Shown here: piece by piece, positions 1 through 8,500 of the stretch
How positions within the stretch are numbered: position 1 is the first letter of the stretch
How the letters are laid out: each line of letters begins with the position of its first letter
Origin: an uncultured Eubacteriales bacterium
Lineage (GTDB): Bacteria > Bacillota > Clostridia > Oscillospirales > Oscillospiraceae
Direction: 5' to 3'
NCBI GenBank assembly: GCA_900543085.1
Contig: UQQF01000022.1
Span: 1 to 30,184, forward strand
Length of the DNA stretch: 30,184 nt
Position numbers and translations under genes: made by a program
Notes under the pieces: model-generated
Told to the model about the DNA's origin: nothing
The model's database searches: none
Seen by the model: only the letters and a program-made list of their open reading frames with translations

Positions 1-56
1 GGCCGGGGGACTTTATTGTCAAAAAAGGCCGTCGAGGGCCTTTTTTGACAGTCTCA
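1..56. repeat. Right end of an interspersed hairpin repeat (copy A)
   Basis: These 56 bases match 11232-11287 at 55 of 56 positions; the single difference is at base 37. The core is a perfect inverted repeat with 14-base arms at 17-30 (tgtcaaaaaaggcc) and 37-50 and a six-base loop. The arms carry an A-run and a T-run, so the structure could terminate transcription in either direction. Copy A is cut off by the window start, so only the right end of the longer element seen at 11050-11289 is visible. It is followed immediately by a second palindrome with a T-run at 57-80, just as copy B is. Confidence 0.85.
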
Positions 57-80
57 GGCCGCCCGTGAGGGCGGCCTTTT
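57..80 (+). terminator. Terminator-like hairpin next to repeat copy A
   Basis: Perfect 8-bp stem, ggccgccc at 57-64 and gggcggcc at 69-76, with loop gtga and a short T-run at 77-80. The T-run suits a plus-strand transcript arriving from the left of the window. The minus-strand DUF975 gene ends at 94, so the stem could also help stop that transcript together with the repeat hairpin. Confidence 0.6.
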
Positions 81-93
81 GCGCTTTAAGTTT

Positions 94-900
94 TCAGTCG
101 TCCCAGGGGTCGCGGCCGTCGCGGTCGCGGTACTGCTCCTCGTAGCGGCGCTGCCGCTCGTACTCGCGGCCGTAGCGGCCACCTTCGTCGCGGCGGGAGT
201 CCAGCCCGGTGACGGCGAGGTAGAAGCCGGCGCGGGTGGTCTCGATGTACGGCGTCACATAGATGCTCACGGCCAGGCCGACGAGCGGGATGGCGGTCAG
301 CAGCAGCCAGCCGAAGAAGGAGAGGTCGAGCACGAACAGCTCGCCCTTGCGGCCGTTCATCAGACGCTTGCTCTCGCGGATGCAGTCCATGACGCCCATC
401 TCCGGGTGGTCGAGCAGCAGGTAGATTGCGAGCCTGTAGCGGTAGGAGGCGACGATGCCGGGGATGATGAACAGCAGCGCCCACAGGAAGACGAACAGCC
501 CCTCCAGCAGGTACAGCAGAATGACGCGCAGGAACTGGGCAAAGCCGTCGAACAGGTTGCCGATCGCGCTCTCGGCGCGGCGGGCGACGTTGAGCGCGAA
601 GATTATCATGCCCACGTCCAGCATGTAGTCCGCTATCCCGACGAGAAAGTCGATGAGATAGGCCAGCGGCTCGCGGTAGATACGCTCAAAATAATAGGGC
701 GAGACCTCGAAGTGCACGGTGTAGTTCTGTGTGTCGACGGAGAAATAGACGAGGTCGGACGGGAACAGCAGCCGCGAGGACAGCTCGGCTAAAATGAAGC
801 TTATCAGCGTGTAGACCAGCGCCGTGATATACGGGTTGGCCGTGGATTGGCGCATACAGGCCTTTGCCTCGGCCTTCAGCGCAGCTCGGTTGAACCACAT
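94..900 (-). CDS. DUF975 family integral membrane protein
   Basis: 268 residues, the usual length for the DUF975 family of Firmicutes. The N-terminus with basic and Ala-rich residues (LKAEAKACMRQ), several hydrophobic segments, the central ESKRLMNGRKGELFVLDLSF block followed by FGWLL, and the later PYIETTRAGFYL stretch are the family pattern. About four to six membrane helices are expected, so it sits in the cytoplasmic membrane; the biochemical role of the family is unknown. The last 35 residues are charged and rich in Arg, Tyr, Glu and Asp and probably form a cytoplasmic tail. A good promoter lies just upstream inside the end of the neighbouring gene, so it is likely a monocistronic unit ending at the hairpins at 17-80. 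Confidence 0.85.
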   Translation of the reverse strand: MWFNRAALKAEAKACMRQSTANPYITALVYTLISFILAELSSRLLFPSDLVYFSVDTQNYTVHFEVSPYYFERIYREPLAYLIDFLVGIADYMLDVGMIIFALNVARRAESAIGNLFDGFAQFLRVILLYLLEGLFVFLWALLFIIPGIVASYRYRLAIYLLLDHPEMGVMDCIRESKRLMNGRKGELFVLDLSFFGWLLLTAIPLVGLAVSIYVTPYIETTRAGFYLAVTGLDSRRDEGGRYGREYERQRRYEEQYRDRDGRDPWDD

Positions 901-940
901 ATGAATTCCCCATTTCCCGCCGGGTGAACGGCGCAGTACT

Positions 941-969
941 ATTATATCAACTGCCGGGCGTTATAACAA
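941..969 (-). promoter_or_regulatory. Sigma-A type promoter for the DUF975 gene
   Basis: Read on the minus strand: -35 TTGTTA (964-969), 17-bp spacer, -10 TATAAT (941-946), with TGA directly before the -10 giving an extended -10. Predicted start near 934, about 34 bases before the ATG at 900. It lies over the 3' end of the phosphopantetheinyl transferase gene, so the DUF975 gene can be expressed independently of it. Confidence 0.65.
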
Positions 970-1546
970 CGCCTTTTTGCAGCTCGCGGACGCCCACTTC
1001 CTCGATTCTGTCCGGCAGCGGCTCAGGCGGGAAGGCCGCGACGGCCGCCTCGCAGCCGGGTATGCCGCCGTACAGCCGGCACTCGACGCCGTCGAAGGGC
1101 GAAACGATCCGCCCGCCCTCGCGCCGGAAGGGCATACTGCGCAGGCTCCCGCTGCCGGTGAGCTTATATACGGCCTCGCGCAGGCACCACAGCTCGTGCA
1201 GCGTGAAATCGGCGCGCTCCCGCTCGCTCATCAGCCGCGCGGCGAAGGGCTCATCCTTCGGCGAGATGACTTGCACGTCCGCCCCGACTTCGCCGGTGTC
1301 GGAGAGGGCGCAGAGGACACAGCCCCGGGTGTGGCTCAGTGAGAAGCGCAGCCCCGGCTCGGCCGGGAAATACGGCTTGCCCGCCGCGTTCACGGCGATG
1401 CCCGGCAGAGTTTGCGCTCCGAAGTCGCGCCGCAGCGCCCACAGGAGCAGCGACCAGGCCGCCGCGCTCTCCGGGCGGGCAGTCCGCCCCGGTGCTATTG
1501 CGCGCGATGGGTCAAAGAGCGCCGTGGCGGCAAAGTAAACGCGCAA
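947..1546 (-). CDS. 4'-phosphopantetheinyl transferase superfamily protein (Sfp-like)
   Basis: Transfers phosphopantetheine from coenzyme A to a carrier-protein serine. The diagnostic blocks are present in order: GKPYF, then RFSLSHT with the conserved His, then GEVGADVQ carrying the Mg-binding Asp, then LWCLREAVYKLTG, the W-x-x-K-E-A-x-x-K block with Arg for the first Lys. The second acidic position of G-x-D-x-E is Gln here, a variation known in some members. About 199 residues, slightly short of Sfp. I chose the TTG at 1546 because the strong SD ggagggagg ends 8 bases before it and the protein then begins LRVYFAA as family members do; an ATG at 1573 in the same frame has only a weak site. 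No polyketide or peptide synthetase lies nearby, so the acceptor is not indicated. Confidence 0.85.
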   Translation of the reverse strand: MRVYFAATALFDPSRAIAPGRTARPESAAAWSLLLWALRRDFGAQTLPGIAVNAAGKPYFPAEPGLRFSLSHTRGCVLCALSDTGEVGADVQVISPKDEPFAARLMSERERADFTLHELWCLREAVYKLTGSGSLRSMPFRREGGRIVSPFDGVECRLYGGIPGCEAAVAAFPPEPLPDRIEEVGVRELQKGVVITPGS

Positions 1547-1629
1547 GGCGCGCACCTCCCTCCGATAGTGCATTTTCCCGAAATTGCGAGTTCTTCCTCT
1601 AAATTATACTACATCTAGTAATCTAAAGC

Positions 1630-1658
1630 TACCACATTTGCGAAGCTTGTGTTATAAT
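1630..1658 (+). promoter_or_regulatory. Promoter for the first two-component operon
   Basis: A perfect -10 TATAAT at 1653-1658 is preceded by TGT, giving an extended -10. The -35 region at 1630-1635 (taccac) is poor, so the site may depend on the extended -10 or on an activator. On the other strand a second TATAAT (1603-1608) points toward the phosphopantetheinyl transferase, without a recognisable -35. Confidence 0.5.
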
Positions 1659-1706
1659 GATTTATACTGCCCGAGGTGTGCAGAAAATTCTACAGATGTG
1701 AGGGGC

Positions 1707-2402
1707 GTGTGCTCTATCAAAAAGATACTTGTGCTTGAAGACGAGAGCGGCATACGCAGCTTTGTCGTAATAAATCTTCGCCGCAACGGCTATGAGCCGA
1801 TAGAGGCGGCCACGGGCGGCGAGGCTCTGGACGCCATCGCCGCCAACCCGGACATAAGCGTTGCGCTGCTGGACGTGATGGTGCCGGACATAGACGGCTT
1901 TGAGGTCTGCCGGAAGATACGCGCCTCCGGCTCCAAGATGGGCATTATAATGCTCACCGCGCTGGGGCAGGAGATGGACAAGGTCACCGGACTGATGAAC
2001 GGCGCGGACGACTACGTGACGAAGCCCTTCTCCCCGGCGGAGCTTATAGCGCGCGTGGACGCGCTGTGCCGGCGCATGGGCGCGTCGGAGGAGCCGGAGG
2101 AGCCGGAGCTGGAGAGCGGGCCGTTCCTGCTCAACCCGCGCAACCGCACGCTGGACAAAAACGGCGAGCGCGTCAAGCTGACGCAGACGGAGTTCTCCAT
2201 CATGAAGCTCTTTATGTCCAACCCCGGCAAGGCGCTCTCGCGCGAGGACATACTCGAGAACGTCTGGGGCACGGACTACAAGGGCGAGCTGAAGATAGTC
2301 GACGTCAACATCCGGAGGCTGCGCATAAAGATCGAGGACAACCCCACCGCGCCGGAGTACATCACGACCATCTGGGGCTACGGCTACAAGTGGGGCTCGT
2401 GA
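1707..2402 (+). CDS. OmpR/PhoB-family response regulator
   Basis: About 231 residues: a receiver domain followed by a winged-helix DNA-binding domain. From the GTG at 1707 the acidic pair is E11-D12, the phospho-acceptor is D56 in ALLDVMVPD, and the conserved Lys is K106 in TKPF. The C-terminal half has the OmpR pattern, with RREDILENVW-like and VDVNIRRLRIKIED blocks ending in GYGYKWG. The start is uncertain: the GTG at 1707 has gagggg only one base upstream, no better in-frame start is visible, and reading upstream gives no conserved sequence. It overlaps or nearly abuts the kinase gene, which is its likely partner. The signal sensed is unknown. Confidence 0.9.
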   Translation: MCSIKKILVLEDESGIRSFVVINLRRNGYEPIEAATGGEALDAIAANPDISVALLDVMVPDIDGFEVCRKIRASGSKMGIIMLTALGQEMDKVTGLMNGADDYVTKPFSPAELIARVDALCRRMGASEEPEEPELESGPFLLNPRNRTLDKNGERVKLTQTEFSIMKLFMSNPGKALSREDILENVWGTDYKGELKIVDVNIRRLRIKIEDNPTAPEYITTIWGYGYKWGS

Positions 2403-2404
2403 GC

Positions 2405-3517
2405 ATGGAGGAGAAGAAGGAGACCAGGCGCGAGGCCGCGGCCGTTCCGGCGGCTCAGGGCGCGCCTGCGGAGCCGGAGCACGGCGGCGCCGTGGGGCGG
2501 CTCCTTTCCGGCGAGCGCCCGGAGTCGCTCAGCGGCCTGAAGGGCGTGTGGCTGGCAATGAGCTGCGCCGGGGCGCTCTGCGTGCTGCTGTCGCTGCTGT
2601 TTGCCCTGTTCTGGAGCGTGGTGTGGGCGTGCGTCTTCGCGGCGGCGGCGATACTGATATTCCTGGCCAGCAACTTCTGGTTCCGCGAGCGGGTGACCAG
2701 CCCCATACTCGGCCTGGGCGACACGGCCAGGCACATAGCCGACGGCAGCTACGGCACTCTGGCCGAGCGGCTGCGCGACGACGAGATAGGCGCGCTGACC
2801 GACGCCATAAACGACATGAGCGTGAAGATAGGCAAGGCCGACCGCGTGCAGAGCGAGTTCATATCCTCGGTGTCGCATGAGCTGCGCACCCCGCTGACGG
2901 CCATAACCGGCTGGAGCGAGACGCTGCTGTACGACGAGGCCTTGCAGGGCGACTCCCGGCGCGGCATAGAGATAATCTCCCGCGAGGCCGGCAGGCTGAC
3001 TAGCATGGTCGAGGAGCTGCTGGAGTTCACGCGCATGCGCGACGGGCGCTTCACGCTGAACCTGGAGCAGGTGGACGTGGCCGCGCTGATGGAGGAGGTC
3101 TGCTTCACCTACAGCGAATTGCTTCGCCACGACGGGCTGGAGCTGGTCTACAAGCCGCCGGAGGGCGACCTGCCCTTCGTCACCGGCGACCCGCGCAGGC
3201 TCAAGCAGGTGGTGCTGAACATCCTCGACAACGCCGCCAAGTACGGCCGCGGCGGACAGAAGGTGGAGGTGTCGGCGGCTCAGCAGGGCGAGTATGTGAA
3301 GATCTCCGTGCGCGACCACGGGCCGGGCATAGCCAAGGAGGACCTCCCCCACGTCAAGGAGCGTTTTTACAAGGGTCGGGGGAAGGAGCGCGGCAGCGGC
3401 ATCGGCCTCGCGGTGTGCGAGGAGATAGTCGCGCGGCACTCCGGCAAGCTGATAGTCGACAACGCCCCGGCGGGCGGAGCGCTGATAACGGTGCTGCTGC
3501 CCATAGAAACTCAATAA
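2405..3517 (+). CDS. Membrane sensor histidine kinase without an extracellular sensor domain
   Basis: 370 residues from the ATG at 2405. A GTG at 2399 in the same frame overlaps the upstream stop as GTGA and is an equally good coupled start. An Ala/Pro/Glu-rich cytoplasmic leader (1-45) is followed by two hydrophobic segments at about 49-70 and 72-92 with almost no loop between them, a HAMP-like linker (about 95-145), a HisKA dimerisation domain with SHELRTP and phospho-acceptor His158, and a HATPase_c domain with NILDNAAKYG, DHGPGI and GSGIGLAVC. With no room for an outside domain, it probably senses membrane state, a partner protein or a cytoplasmic signal. It should phosphorylate the regulator encoded just upstream. 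Confidence 0.9.
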   Translation: MEEKKETRREAAAVPAAQGAPAEPEHGGAVGRLLSGERPESLSGLKGVWLAMSCAGALCVLLSLLFALFWSVVWACVFAAAAILIFLASNFWFRERVTSPILGLGDTARHIADGSYGTLAERLRDDEIGALTDAINDMSVKIGKADRVQSEFISSVSHELRTPLTAITGWSETLLYDEALQGDSRRGIEIISREAGRLTSMVEELLEFTRMRDGRFTLNLEQVDVAALMEEVCFTYSELLRHDGLELVYKPPEGDLPFVTGDPRRLKQVVLNILDNAAKYGRGGQKVEVSAAQQGEYVKISVRDHGPGIAKEDLPHVKERFYKGRGKERGSGIGLAVCEEIVARHSGKLIVDNAPAGGALITVLLPIETQ

Positions 3518-3532
3518 GCAAAGGAAGAACCA

Positions 3533-4486
3533 ATGGCAAAGAAGGAAAATGACCAGGTCTGCTTTCGCACGATGATCGGCGGCCAGGCGCTCATGGAGGG
3601 CATCCTCATGCGCGGCCCGGACAAGCAGGCCATCGTCTGCCGGACGGAAAACGGCCTGGTTGAGAAGGTGGAGCCTCTCAACCTGGTAAAGGACAAATAC
3701 CCCGTGCTGGGCTGGCCGTTCATACGCGGCATAGTGACCTTCGCGGACTCGATGGTAAAGGGCATGAGGGCGCTGACCTATTCGGCCAGCCTCCTGCCGG
3801 AGGACCAGCAGGAGGAGCCGAGCAAGTTCGACCTCTGGCTGGAGAAAAAGCTGGGCAGCGAGAAGGCCGAGAAGTATATAATAGGCTTCGCGGCGGTGCT
3901 CGGAGTGCTGCTGGCGCTGACGCTGTTCATATTCGTGCCCACGCTCATCGCCGGGCTGATACCCGGCATCGAGGGGCACTACACGGCCAGGAGCGTCATA
4001 GAGGGCGCAATCAAGATCGTCATCTTCCTCGTCTACCTCGGACTGGTGGCGAAGATGAAGGAGATAAAGCGGCTGTTCTCCTACCACGGAGCCGAGCACA
4101 AGACCATCTTCTGCTACGAGAAGGGCTTGCCGCTCACGGTGGAGAACGTGCGGCCGCAGAGCCGGTTCCATCCGCGCTGCGGCACCAGCTTCCTGCTGGT
4201 CGTCATCATCCTCGGACTGTTCGTGGGATTGTTCATACAGGTGGACAACGTGTTCCTGCGCATCGGCCTGCGCGTGCTGCTCCTGCCCGTGATAGTGTGC
4301 GTGGCCTATGAGCTGAACCGCTGGGCGGGCAGGCACGACACCAACATCGTGTCGCGCATAGTCACCTGGCCGGGCAAGCAGCTCCAGCGCCTGACCACCA
4401 ACGAGCCGGACGACGGCATGATAGAGTGCGCCATCCGCGCGATGGAGCTTGTGATACCCGAGGAGAAGGGCAAGGACGCCTGGTGA
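3533..4486 (+). CDS. yqhQ: DUF1385 family membrane protein YqhQ
   Basis: 317 residues, normal for the family. The N-terminal MIGGQALMEGILMRGP block is the family signature. Hydrophobic segments lie near residues 117-145 and 160-185, with a further pair near 218-260, and YHGAEHKTIFCYE and RFHPRCGTSFLL are conserved motifs. The function is not established; the protein is a membrane protein commonly encoded next to prmC in Clostridia, as here. The SD aaggaag sits 6 to 7 bases before the ATG, and the gene starts 15 bases after the kinase stop, so it may be cotranscribed with the two-component genes. Confidence 0.9.
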   Translation: MAKKENDQVCFRTMIGGQALMEGILMRGPDKQAIVCRTENGLVEKVEPLNLVKDKYPVLGWPFIRGIVTFADSMVKGMRALTYSASLLPEDQQEEPSKFDLWLEKKLGSEKAEKYIIGFAAVLGVLLALTLFIFVPTLIAGLIPGIEGHYTARSVIEGAIKIVIFLVYLGLVAKMKEIKRLFSYHGAEHKTIFCYEKGLPLTVENVRPQSRFHPRCGTSFLLVVIILGLFVGLFIQVDNVFLRIGLRVLLLPVIVCVAYELNRWAGRHDTNIVSRIVTWPGKQLQRLTTNEPDDGMIECAIRAMELVIPEEKGKDAW

Positions 4487-4574
4487 GTCCGACGACCCCG
4501 CGCCGACGGGGCGGCGGGTACGGGCGGAAAATCCAAATCAACTGCGCAGCAGGTCAGCAAAGAGGGGGGAGACG

Positions 4575-5432
4575 ATGCCGCGCACATACAGCGAACTGTA
4601 TATCTCCGTGCGCAACGCCCTGCGGGACGCGGGCGTGGAGGCGGCCAATGTCGAGGCGCGGCTGATCGTGGCCTCCGCCTCCGGCAAGACCACGGCCAAG
4701 CTGCTTCAGGACATGCGGCTGTACGCCACGGACGCCGTGGAGAAAAAGGCCGCGGACATGCTCGGCCGCCGGCTGGCGGGAGAGCCTGTGGCGTACATAA
4801 CCGGTGTGTGGGAGTTTCGCGGCCTGCCCATGGAGGTCTCGCCGGACGTGCTGATACCACGCGTCGACACCGAGGTGCTGGCGGACGAGGCGATAAACTG
4901 GCTGCTGCAAAACCGGCGCGAGGCGCGGGTCTTGGACTTGTGCTCCGGCACCGGCTGCATAGGCTGCGCCATCGCGGACGCGCTGCCGCAGTCGCATGTC
5001 GTGCTCGCGGACATCAGCCCCGAGGCGATAGACCTGAGCCGGCGCAACGTCGCGCGCAACGGTCTGGCCGGGCGGGTGAGCTACATGCTCGCCGACGCGA
5101 CCAAGGCTCCGCCGGTCATGAGCGGGATGTTCGACCTCATAGTGTCCAACCCGCCCTACATCGCGACCATGGACATACTCACGCTCGACCCGTCCGTCCG
5201 CGACTACGAGCCCATCTGGGCGCTGGACGGCGGGGACGACGGCCTGGACTTCTACCGGGCTATAGCCGACAGCTGGCTGCCCTCGCTCCGGCAGGGCGGC
5301 ATGCTTATGTTCGAGGTGGGCGAGGAGCAGGCGGCCGAGGTGAAGGCCATCATGCGCGCCCACGGAATGCACGATGCGCGCTCCGTCCCGGACACCCGCG
5401 GCGTGGAGCGGGTGGTCAAAGCGGTGAAGTGA
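4575..5432 (+). CDS. prmC: Peptide chain release factor N5-glutamine methyltransferase
   Basis: PrmC (HemK) methylates the Gln of the GGQ motif in release factors RF1 and RF2 using S-adenosylmethionine. 285 residues. The N-terminal helical substrate-binding domain (about 1-75) leads to PVAYITGVWEFRGL and LIPRVDTEVL, the SAM loop VLDLCSGTGCIG, and the catalytic LIVSNPPYI motif. The tail YEPIWALDGGDDGLDFYR is typical. The SD agaggggggag lies about 5 bases before the ATG. Unlike the common arrangement, no prfA follows; the next complete gene is recA. Confidence 0.95.
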   Translation: MPRTYSELYISVRNALRDAGVEAANVEARLIVASASGKTTAKLLQDMRLYATDAVEKKAADMLGRRLAGEPVAYITGVWEFRGLPMEVSPDVLIPRVDTEVLADEAINWLLQNRREARVLDLCSGTGCIGCAIADALPQSHVVLADISPEAIDLSRRNVARNGLAGRVSYMLADATKAPPVMSGMFDLIVSNPPYIATMDILTLDPSVRDYEPIWALDGGDDGLDFYRAIADSWLPSLRQGGMLMFEVGEEQAAEVKAIMRAHGMHDARSVPDTRGVERVVKAVK

Positions 5433-5458
5433 GCTTTGCGCAGGGAGGCAGCCGGACT

Positions 5459-5569
5459 GTGATAAAGGCAATCACGAGAATGGCCGTTCGGCCGGACAAG
5501 ACCGAGGAATTTGAAAGGCTGACGGAGGAAGAGCCGGTCATAGAAGTATATACCGAGCTTGCAGATTAA
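5459..5569 (+). pseudogene. 36-residue ORF resembling the start of an antibiotic-biosynthesis-monooxygenase-type protein
   Basis: A GTG start with a strong SD (agggagg, 10-base spacing) opens a 36-codon frame ending at TAA 5567-5569. The protein begins MIKAITRMAVRPDKTEEFER, the usual first strand and helix of small ABM/YgiN-like monooxygenases (normally about 95-110 residues), then jumps to EPVIEVYTELAD, which resembles a later strand. I infer an internally deleted remnant, but a genuine small protein cannot be excluded because the ribosome binding site is intact and the frame is open. It lies between prmC and recA and may be cotranscribed with prmC. Confidence 0.4.
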
Positions 5570-5610
5570 CCGTATTTAATATTCATCGTTATAATTAGAG
5601 AGGTGTAAAC

Positions 5611-6720
5611 ATGGCTGAGAAGAAAAAGGCCGCTGCGGCTGCTTCGCCGTCGGCGGCGGCGGACAAGCGCAAGGCTCTGGAGACGGCGATAGCGCAGATA
5701 GAGAAGAACTACGGCAAGGGCGCAATAATGCGCCTGGGCGACGACATCCCCGTGAACGTGGAGGCCATCTCCACCGGTTCGCTCTCGCTTGACCTGGCGC
5801 TGGGCATAGGCGGCGTGCCGCGCGGGCGCATAGTCGAGATATACGGCCCCGAGAGCTGCGGCAAGACCACCCTCGCGCTGCACATAGTGGCCAGCGCGCA
5901 GAAGAACGGCGGCGAGGCCGCGTACATCGACGTCGAGCACGCGCTTGAACCGGCGTACGCCCGCGCACTGGGCGTCAACATAGACGAGCTGCTCATCTCC
6001 CAGCCGGACACCGGCGAGCAGGCGCTGGAGATAACCGAACAGCTGGTGCGCTCCGGCGCGCTGGACGTCGTGGTCATAGACTCCGTCGCCGCGCTGCTGC
6101 CGCGCAGCGAGCTGGAGGGCGAGATGGGCGAGAGCAGCGTGGGCGTGGTCGCCCGCCTGATGAGCCAGGCGCTCAGGAAGCTGGCCGGCGTGGTGAGCAA
6201 GACCGGCTGCATAGTCATCTTCATCAACCAGCTGCGCGAGAAGATAGGAGTCATGTACGGCAACCCGGAGACCACCCCCGGCGGCCGCGCGCTGAAATAC
6301 TTCGCCAGCGTGCGCATAGACATGCGCCGCATCGAGACGCTGAAAAACGGCACCGAGATGATAGGCAACCGCACCCGCGCCAAGGTCATCAAGAACAAGG
6401 TCGCGCCCCCGTTCAAGGAGGCGGAGTTCGACATACTCTACGGCCAGGGCATATCCAAGATAGGCGAGATCATCGACCTCTCCGTCAAGCTGGGTCTGAT
6501 AGACAAGGCCGGCGCGTGGTTCACGGTGGGCGACCAGCGCTTCCAGGGCCGCGACAACGTCAAGACCTACCTCCAGGACAACCCGGAGGCCTGCGACAAG
6601 CTGGAGGCCGAGATACGCGCCAACGCCCACAAGCTGATGAGCCCGCAGGCGCGCAAGGCCGCCATCGCCGCCGGACGCGCCGTGGACATCAGCGCCGACG
6701 ACTTTGACGAAGGCGACTGA
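5611..6720 (+). CDS. recA: Recombinase RecA
   Basis: 369 residues. ATP-dependent strand-exchange protein and SOS coprotease. An Ala- and Lys-rich 20-residue N-terminal extension precedes the conserved [19 protein letters not shown] block. Walker A is GPESCGKTT at 79-87, with Cys where GPESSGKTT is usual; Walker B is [12 protein letters not shown]; loop L1 has [10 protein letters not shown], loop L2 begins [22 protein letters not shown]. The acidic end ([10 protein letters not shown]) is normal. The SD agaggtg is 7 bases from the ATG. The TGA overlaps the recX ATG by one base. No palindromic GAAC/GTTC LexA-type site was seen upstream. Confidence 0.98.
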   Translation: MAEKKKAAAAASPSAAADKRKALETAIAQIEKNYGKGAIMRLGDDIPVNVEAISTGSLSLDLALGIGGVPRGRIVEIYGPESCGKTTLALHIVASAQKNGGEAAYIDVEHALEPAYARALGVNIDELLISQPDTGEQALEITEQLVRSGALDVVVIDSVAALLPRSELEGEMGESSVGVVARLMSQALRKLAGVVSKTGCIVIFINQLREKIGVMYGNPETTPGGRALKYFASVRIDMRRIETLKNGTEMIGNRTRAKVIKNKVAPPFKEAEFDILYGQGISKIGEIIDLSVKLGLIDKAGAWFTVGDQRFQGRDNVKTYLQDNPEACDKLEAEIRANAHKLMSPQARKAAIAAGRAVDISADDFDEGD

Positions 6721-7178
6721 TGACTGCCGAGGAGACGCGCAAGAAGGCGCTCAGCCTGCTTGAGCGGCGCGACTACGGCTCGGAGGAGCTGTGCGCCAAG
6801 CTGGTCGAGAAGGGCGCCGAGCCCGACGAGGCCAGGGCGGCGGTGCGATACATGGTGCGCGTCGGGTTCATAGACGACGAGCGCTACGCCGCGATGGTCG
6901 TCCGCCACTACGCCGCGAAGGGCTACGGCGTCGGGCGCGTGCGCGAGGAGCTGCGGCGCAGGAAGCTGGATCGCGAGCTGTGGGACGCCGCGCTCGCGGA
7001 GCTGCCTGAGCCGGACGAGACCGTGGACGCGCTGCTGCGCGCAAAGCTGCGCGGCAAGGCCGCGGACAGGGACACAATACGCAAGGCCGGCGCCGCCCTG
7101 GTGCGGCGCGGCTTCACATGGGAGGCCGTAAAGGCCGCAACAGACCGCTATTTGGCAGAAATGGAGTTTGAAGAATGA
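6720..7178 (+). CDS. recX: Regulatory protein RecX
   Basis: 152 residues. RecX proteins bind RecA filaments and modulate RecA activity. The sequence shows the expected three-helix repeats: LLERRDYGSEELCAKL, VGFIDDERYAAMVVRHYA with the GYGVGRVREELRRR region, then LVRRGFTWEAVKAA. It starts within the recA stop codon (TGATG) and its own stop overlaps the rimO start (ATGA), so recA, recX and rimO are translationally coupled. Confidence 0.93.
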   Translation: MTAEETRKKALSLLERRDYGSEELCAKLVEKGAEPDEARAAVRYMVRVGFIDDERYAAMVVRHYAAKGYGVGRVREELRRRKLDRELWDAALAELPEPDETVDALLRAKLRGKAADRDTIRKAGAALVRRGFTWEAVKAATDRYLAEMEFEE

Positions 7179-8482
7179 AGGTCGGAATGATATCCCTGGG
7201 ATGTCCCAAAAACCAGGTAAGCGCCGAGCAGATGCTGCATCTCCTGCGCGAGGCCGGGCACGAGATAGTCACGGACGCCACGGAGGCCGAGGCGATAGTC
7301 GTCAACACCTGCGCGTTCATCGAGGACGCGAAGCAGGAGGCCATAAACACGATACTGGAAGTGGCCCAGCTCAAGCGCGAGGGCAGCCTCAAGCTGCTGC
7401 TCGTCACCGGCTGCCTGGCTCAGCTCTACAAGGAGCAGGTGCTCTCCGAGCTGCCGGAGACGGACGCCGTCGTGGGCGTCGGCTCCTGCGAGGAGATATG
7501 CGAGGTGCTCGAGCGCGCCTCGCGCGGAGAGAAGCCCGTGCTCATCGGCGACAACAACGCGCCCGTGTCCGAGTGCAGCCGCCTTATAAGCACGGGTCCG
7601 GCCTGGGCGTATCTGCTGATAGCCGAGGGCTGCGACAACCGCTGCTCCTACTGCCTGATACCCAGCATACGCGGCCGGTTCCGCTCCCGCGCGCCGGAGG
7701 ATATCCTCGCCGAGGCGGAGAAGCTGGCAAGCTACGGCTACCGCGAGATAATCCTCGTGGCGCAGGATCTCACGCGCTACGGCAAGGACATCCCCGGCTG
7801 GAACCTCGCCAGGCTGCTCACGGAGCTGGTCAAGATAAGGGGCATCGACTGGATACGCCTGCACTACCTCTACCCGCACGAGCTGACGGACGAGCTCATA
7901 GACGTCATCGCGCGCGAGGAGAAGATAGTCAAGTACCTGGACGTGCCCATACAGCACATAAACGCCGGAATACTCAAGAAGATGAACCGCCGCGACACCC
8001 CGGACGAGATACGCGCGCTCATCAAAAAGCTGCGTGAGCGCATCCCCGGCCTGGTGCTGCGCACAAGCCTGATAGCCGGACTGCCCGGCGAGGGCGAGGC
8101 AGAGTTCGAGGAGCTGTGCGAGTTTTTGCGCGAGTACCGGATAGAGCGCGCGGGCGTGTTCCCCTTCTCGCCGGAGGAGGGCACTCCGGCGGCCGCCATG
8201 CCGCACGTGGACGGCGAGACCGCGCGCACACGCGCGGCGAAGATCCAGGAGCTGCAGGCGGAGATAATGGACGAGTGGGAGAGCTCCCTGGCCGGACAGG
8301 TCATACCCGCCATGTGCGACGGCTACGACCCCGAGACGGGCGTGCCCATGGGGCGCGCGTACTTCGACTCGCCCGGCGTGGACGGCATGATGGAGTTCGT
8401 CGGCGAGATCTCGCCGGGAGACATAGCGCCGGTCAAAATAATCTCCGCCGAGGACGGAGTCCTGAAAGGACAAGTGCTCTGA
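7175..8482 (+). CDS. rimO: Ribosomal protein S12 methylthiotransferase RimO
   Basis: 435 residues, the RimO length. A radical-SAM enzyme that adds a methylthio group to an Asp of ribosomal protein S12. The N-terminal UPF0004 domain has Cys10, Cys46 and Cys80 for the auxiliary Fe-S cluster (ISLGCPKN, VVNTCAFIE, VTGCLAQ). The radical-SAM C-x3-C-x2-C is Cys153, Cys157 and Cys160 in EGCDNRCSYC, followed by IPSIRGRFRSR. A TRAM domain occupies about the last 65 residues. SLGCPKNxVSAE and IPSIRGRFRSR favour RimO over MiaB. The start overlaps recX by four bases. Confidence 0.95.
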   Translation: MKVGMISLGCPKNQVSAEQMLHLLREAGHEIVTDATEAEAIVVNTCAFIEDAKQEAINTILEVAQLKREGSLKLLLVTGCLAQLYKEQVLSELPETDAVVGVGSCEEICEVLERASRGEKPVLIGDNNAPVSECSRLISTGPAWAYLLIAEGCDNRCSYCLIPSIRGRFRSRAPEDILAEAEKLASYGYREIILVAQDLTRYGKDIPGWNLARLLTELVKIRGIDWIRLHYLYPHELTDELIDVIAREEKIVKYLDVPIQHINAGILKKMNRRDTPDEIRALIKKLRERIPGLVLRTSLIAGLPGEGEAEFEELCEFLREYRIERAGVFPFSPEEGTPAAAMPHVDGETARTRAAKIQELQAEIMDEWESSLAGQVIPAMCDGYDPETGVPMGRAYFDSPGVDGMMEFVGEISPGDIAPVKIISAEDGVLKGQVL

Positions 8483-8500
8483 GCCGCGCCGGGCGCGTCG

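Noticed and set aside
2384..4336. A 650-codon open frame on the minus strand over the kinase, yqhQ and their neighbours
   Set aside because: It lies antisense to well-conserved genes, has a low-complexity His/Gln/Leu/Arg-rich translation and no family motif. Long antisense frames are expected at this GC content.
5590..5595. TATAAT just upstream of recA as a promoter
   Set aside because: A start site about 7 bases downstream would fall within the recA SD, and there is no suitable -35.
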